Source: Gordonia sp. ABSL11-1
Lineage (GTDB): Bacteria > Actinomycetota > Actinomycetes > Mycobacteriales > Mycobacteriaceae
DNA: 64,000 nt
NCBI RefSeq assembly: GCF_030315685.1
Contig: NZ_JASXSI010000021.1
Location: 24,362-88,361, forward strand
Reading direction: 5' to 3'
Part shown: positions 60,674 through 64,000 of the stretch, piece by piece
Layout: each line of letters starts with the position of its first letter
Position numbering within the stretch: position 1 is the stretch's first letter
Position numbers and translations under genes: made by a program
The notes under the pieces: model-generated
Databases searched by the model: none
What the model was told of the DNA's origin: nothing
The model's input: the letters and a program-made list of their open reading frames with translations, nothing else

Positions 60674-60728
60674 GGGCCGGCCGCGATCCGAACGAGGAGA
60701 TGTTCGCGGCGTTGATCGCGGCCGGCCC
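60674..60728. terminator. 15-bp inverted repeat after the groEL-like gene
   Basis: GGGCCGGCCGCGATC (60674-60688) is perfectly complementary to 60714-60728. The 25-nt loop itself can fold (CGAAC with GTTCG). Lies 31 bp past the stop. Likely operon terminator, although no T-run follows. Confidence 0.6.
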
Positions 60729-60828
60729 TCCCCACCGACCCACTTGCTCGTCGACCCACCAGGGGTCGCCGAGTCCGATAGACTCAGACCGATGTGAGAT
60801 CCACATCACAGAGGAGTTCGTCAGTTCT

Positions 60829-62616
60829 GTGAGTTCTCAGCCCACCTCCCAGACCGAGACGCCCACCGAGATCGCCGCCGCACGTGAACGCTTTCTGACC
60901 GACGACAACATCTCCGCCGGAGTCCGCGAGAGCATCTCCACGTCATGGCGCCGGTCCCGCGCGTTCAACGTCCATGCCGACCGTCTCGAGTTGCCGTTCG
61001 TCCGCGAACCCAACCTCGAGAGCCCACTCGTGTCCGCGGCACGACCGATCATCCGACAACTCGCCGACGACCTCTCCGCCGAGCCGGTCAGCATCATCCT
61101 GACCTCCTCGGACGGCGTTGTCCTGTCCCGGGCGACCGCCCATCGACCGCTCGGCCGCATGCTCGACGAGGTGAGCCTCGCGCCCGGATACAGCTACAGC
61201 GAGGAACACGCCGGGACGAACGGCATCGGGACCGCGCTGGAGAACCGACAAGCCACCCTCGTCCGCGGATCGGAGCACTACGCGAGCCTCCTGGCGGACC
61301 TGTCGTGCGCCGGCGTTCCGATCGTGCACCCGGTGTCGGGGGCGGTCATGGGCGCGCTCGACCTGACCGGCCTCGCCGACGACGGGGGCCCGCTGCTGCT
61401 GTCGCTGGCGAAGTCGGCGACAGCACAGATCGAGCAGCGGATGCTCTCGCAGGCGAGCGAACGCGAGTCACGACTGCTCAACGCGTACCTGGCGACCTGT
61501 CGTCGTGCACCGCAGATGATGGTCCTCGCGATCGCGGGCGACGTCGTCCTGATGAATCAGCGACTGCGCCTCGCGGTCGACCCGCAGGACCAGATCTCGC
61601 TCCTCGAGCACGCCGTCGATCAGACGCTCGACGCGACGGCGTCGCGGCTGGTGAGCACCATGGCCAGCGGGCGCGCGGCCCGGTTGTCACCGGTCCCCGA
61701 GTACTGGGACGAGCGGTCGGGCATGGCGGTCTTCCATGTGCACATCCTGGATTCCGGTGAGCGCCTCGAACCGCGGACGCCGACGCGACGTGCCGGTTCT
61801 GGCCTGCCCGGTGTCGTCGGACGCAGCTCGTCGTGGCAGCAGTGCTGCGATCGGGTGGCCCGCCATGTCGGTGTCGGCGAATGGATCGCCGTCGCCGGAG
61901 AGACAGGCACCGGGCGGTCGACGGTGCTGCGCGCCAGTGCCACCCGTGCGCGCGGCAGTGTCCGGGTGTTCTCCGCTCAGGACCTCCGGGTGCCCGAGAT
62001 CCTCGACGCACTCGCCGTCGAACTCGACCGCGACGACTTCAGCGTCGTACTCCGCGACATCGACACCCTCGACGGGCCGACCCTGGCGCATGTCGCGAGC
62101 ATGCTGCAGGGCAGGGAAAGCGCCGGATGGGTGGGTGTCACTGTCGGGCACGTGACCGTCGACGCCCTGCACGACGCGGACGCGGCGGCGATCCTGTTAC
62201 CGTTCTTCTCCCACACCGTCCCGATCCCTCCGCTGCGACATCGGATCGAGGACCTGCATGATCTGATCCCGACGTTGCTGCGCCAGCTGACCCGGGGACG
62301 CGAGCTCACCGTGTCCGCGGAGGCGATGAGATCGCTCAGCAAGTACAGCTGGCCGGGCAACGTGGCACAACTGCGACAGATCCTGCGCGAGATCGTCACC
62401 CACCAGAGGTCCGGCGTCATCGATGTCCATCAGCTGCCACCGTCGTGCCGCTCGCTGAGCCGGCACACGCTCACCCGGATCGAGGCCCTCGAGCGCGACG
62501 CCATCATCCGCAGTTTGGAGGAGAACGGCGGTAGCAAGGCGACCGCCGCTGCCGCGCTGGGCATCTCCCGCGCGACGATCTACCGCAAGATCAAGGAGTT
62601 CGGCATCGACGTCTGA
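60829..62616 (+). CDS. mimR: MimR/AcoR-like Fis-family regulator with degenerate AAA+ domain
   Basis: 595 residues. N-terminal ligand-sensing GAF region (LSADDLSAEPVSIILTSSDGVVLSRATAH; EEHAGTNGIGTALENRQ). The central AAA+ region keeps Walker-A-like GETGTGRST with Arg replacing the Lys, lacks GAFTGA, and has RDIDTLD where Walker B should be DE. The WPGNVAQLRQILREIV segment and C-terminal Fis HTH (KATAAAALGISRATIYRKIKEFG) are intact. Mycobacterial MimR activates mimABCD with acetone (established). GTG start at 60829. Downstream of the groEL hairpin; preceded by a GATGTG/CACATC dyad at 60791-60807. Confidence 0.9.
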   Translation: MSSQPTSQTETPTEIAAARERFLTDDNISAGVRESISTSWRRSRAFNVHADRLELPFVREPNLESPLVSAARPIIRQLADDLSAEPVSIILTSSDGVVLSRATAHRPLGRMLDEVSLAPGYSYSEEHAGTNGIGTALENRQATLVRGSEHYASLLADLSCAGVPIVHPVSGAVMGALDLTGLADDGGPLLLSLAKSATAQIEQRMLSQASERESRLLNAYLATCRRAPQMMVLAIAGDVVLMNQRLRLAVDPQDQISLLEHAVDQTLDATASRLVSTMASGRAARLSPVPEYWDERSGMAVFHVHILDSGERLEPRTPTRRAGSGLPGVVGRSSSWQQCCDRVARHVGVGEWIAVAGETGTGRSTVLRASATRARGSVRVFSAQDLRVPEILDALAVELDRDDFSVVLRDIDTLDGPTLAHVASMLQGRESAGWVGVTVGHVTVDALHDADAAAILLPFFSHTVPIPPLRHRIEDLHDLIPTLLRQLTRGRELTVSAEAMRSLSKYSWPGNVAQLRQILREIVTHQRSGVIDVHQLPPSCRSLSRHTLTRIEALERDAIIRSLEENGGSKATAAAALGISRATIYRKIKEFGIDV

Positions 62617-62899
62617 GCGCGCCCCGCCGACCGTGCCCAGGAATTCGCCGACCGTGCCCGGTCGCGTCGATCGGAGCGTCGTTCATCATTCACCGATACC
62701 CGTGCTCGGCAACGGCTTCCGCGACGACTCGATGTGCATCGGCGATGCGGTCGTGCCGTCGTAGCGTGTCGGCGATCTGTGTCGGATGACAACGCATCTG
62801 TGAGTGTTGACAGGATTCTGGGAGTGGAGACTCTGCAACCAGCACTTGCGGCCGTCACGCCGGGTTCGGTGTGATCTTGATGGCCCCGTATGCCGTCGT
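62617..62899. other. 283-bp intergenic region after mimR
   Basis: No gene supported. Holds two 14-bp direct repeats CGCCGACCGTGCCC (62625-62638, 62646-62659). After about 62690 base use becomes less GC-biased and continues so through the next gene, suggesting the edge of a segment of different origin. No tRNA or integrase attachment site was found. Confidence 0.4.
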
Positions 62900-63553
62900 T
62901 CAGATGGTGCTTCGGAGTGCGGTAGCTATGGAGGCAAGCACCTGCGAAGTGGTTCGCCCCGTGAGCGTCGGCGCCCACTGCTCGGTCCAGGGTCGTCCGT
63001 GCGTCACCCATGCCGTCGCCAGGCTGGCTGCCCGTGCTCCGGTCATGTCAGCGTCGACATGATCACCAACCATCCACGCAGCTCCTTCGCTCCCGGCGAT
63101 CTCCAGTGCGGCGGTGAAGATCCGTGGGTCTGGCTTCTTGCAATCGAGTTCTCCCGAAATAGCGCTCCCGGCAACGATGTCTGAGAGCCCAGTACGCTCG
63201 ATCTTCATCCGCTGCTGTCGAGAACCCCCATTAGTCACAATCACCAGGCGTTGACCCATTTCGGCTAGCTCACCGAGCTGAGTGAGGACGCCGGGATAGC
63301 ACTCGATGTGGTCCACGTGCTCGTAGAGCAGTCGGGTAACCAGATCATCGACGTCGGCGGTGTCCGGTTGAAGCCTGTCGATGATCATCGACGCCAGCGC
63401 AGCCCTGGGCGTGTATCCGTGTGCGTCGGCTCGGATAAGCCACTCGACGTCGGGCAAGTCGCCGCCCCACGAGCGGACTGCGTCGGCAGCCCAGTGAGCA
63501 AAGGCGCCATCTCGATCCACGAGAGTGTTGTCGAGGTCGAGAAGTACCGGCAT
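62900..63553 (-). CDS. HAD-superfamily hydrolase
   Basis: 217 residues. Motif I LLDLDNTLVDRDG (nucleophile Asp6, acid Asp8), motif II VIVTNGGSR, motif III Lys in GELDCKKPDPRIF, motif IV MVGDHVDADMTGARAA. A cap of about 80 residues lies between motifs I and II, the C1 type of phosphoglycolate-phosphatase-like enzymes. Substrate unknown. Third-position GC is lower than in surrounding genes. Confidence 0.88.
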   Translation of the reverse strand: MPVLLDLDNTLVDRDGAFAHWAADAVRSWGGDLPDVEWLIRADAHGYTPRAALASMIIDRLQPDTADVDDLVTRLLYEHVDHIECYPGVLTQLGELAEMGQRLVIVTNGGSRQQRMKIERTGLSDIVAGSAISGELDCKKPDPRIFTAALEIAGSEGAAWMVGDHVDADMTGARAASLATAWVTHGRPWTEQWAPTLTGRTTSQVLASIATALRSTI

Positions 63554-63753
63554 GGACAGATTCTAAGGGGCCGACTGTCGGTACTGGCCGCCGCGCGGAC
63601 CCCCACCGGTTGTCGGCCGTGACAACTGATCTGAGACAAGAGCTACCGAAGCGGTCGCGCAGTCAGCCCGATGACATGTGGCGTCGGACCGGATCTGCAT
63701 GCCGGGCCTGATCGGTGGTGGGCTGCTCCCAGGTACATGTCACCGAGTCCCAG

Positions 63754-63978
63754 TTAGAGTGGCAAACTCCCATTTCCGTTGTCATCCGACAGAGCGGCAA
63801 CGGACCCGGCGGCAAGTGTAGCCTCGGCGTTCTCGACGTGGGCGGTACCGAGTTGGTCGGCGTCGGCACGGATGTCGCCGGCAACCGCGGCCGCGGCCAC
63901 GACGATCATCTGCGCCCGCCGTTCACCGACCAGGCCGATGATCTCGGCGAACTCCTCATCAATCCCGTCCACGATCAA
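63754..63978 (-). CDS. Small Ala-rich hypothetical protein
   Basis: 74 residues from TTG 63976-63978 (IVDGIDEEFAEIIGLVGERR) with GGAGG 9-10 bases before; GTG two codons on is also possible. The middle is a long Ala/Val-rich helix (AQMIVVAAAAVAGDIRADADQLGTAHVENAEATLAAG). Not recognised; the size and helical nature recall small type VII secretion partner proteins, but no WxG motif is visible. May also be a remnant. Confidence 0.4.
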   Translation of the reverse strand: MIVDGIDEEFAEIIGLVGERRAQMIVVAAAAVAGDIRADADQLGTAHVENAEATLAAGSVAALSDDNGNGSLPL

Positions 63979-64000
63979 TCCTCGATACCTCCGGTACTAG

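Noticed and set aside
63663..63884. 73-codon minus-strand ORF near the right end
   Set aside because: Overlaps the better-supported Ala-rich ORF in another frame; Pro/Thr/Ser-rich with no ribosome site or family likeness.

Overview
The window is a high-GC actinobacterial chromosome segment. The best fit is Gordonia or a close mycolic-acid-containing relative. This rests on codon use, a WhiB1-type regulator, a mycothiol-system anti-sigma factor beside SigH, the 24-residue ribosomal protein bL37, and a propane monooxygenase cluster of the Gordonia/Mycobacterium prm/mim type. Gene order from about 8.5 to 26 kb follows M. tuberculosis Rv3206c-Rv3226c (from memory): moeZ, DUF3152, TetR, DUF3107, ferritin-like protein, DEAD-box helicase, Rv3212-like, ParA, membrane protein, lipid kinase, whiB1, pdtaS, biotinyl protein, rshA, sigH, SRAP.

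Layout. 0-6 kb (minus strand): assimilatory nitrite reduction, comprising nitrate/nitrite transporter narK, then the overlapping genes nirB, nirD, a HemD-like/winged-helix fusion and a sirohydrochlorin chelatase cut by the window edge. The siroheme-type genes sit with the siroheme enzyme that needs them. 6-8.5 kb: a TIGR02569-type protein divergent from an ECF41-like sigma factor that is translationally coupled to an SRPBCC protein. 8.5-26 kb: the conserved core block above, with stress control (sigH/rshA with a SigH-type promoter; whiB1 with CRP-like sites) and RNA/DNA maintenance genes. 26-41 kb: mixed metabolism, with a flavin monooxygenase, ppsR-ppsA, ATP-grasp protein, GT-C-like membrane protein, MFS carriers, malQ, isochorismatase-fold protein and glycolate/lactate-type FAD oxidase. 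41.7-46.3 kb: an accessory stretch of small unknown genes, a macro-domain protein, a NUDIX hydrolase, a second ParA-like ATPase and a decayed SRPBCC gene. 46-51.4 kb: redox enzymes, an aminotransferase, a frame-disrupted Pro/His-rich protein and a beta-lactamase-fold hydrolase.

51.5-62.6 kb is the most coherent system: a propane/acetone-type binuclear-iron monooxygenase locus, prmA-prmB-prmC-prmD, an amidohydrolase, a DUF59 protein, a zinc alcohol dehydrogenase, a dedicated GroEL-like chaperonin, and an AcoR/MimR-like regulator whose AAA+ ATPase motifs are degraded. Oxygenation gives secondary alcohol, the dehydrogenase yields the ketone, and the chaperonin folds the hydroxylase. Non-coding structure is rich here: a perfect palindrome before prmA, a triple-nested palindrome between prmA and prmB, and strong hairpins after prmD and after groEL. 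The right end (62.7-64 kb) has less actinobacterial base use and carries a HAD hydrolase and a small unknown ORF.

No rRNA, tRNA, CRISPR array, integrase or transposase was seen. No wholly new multi-gene system is evident. The best leads are the regulatory palindromes, the prm-associated maturation genes, the degenerate MimR, the pentapeptide repeat inside SRAP, and several frame-broken genes.
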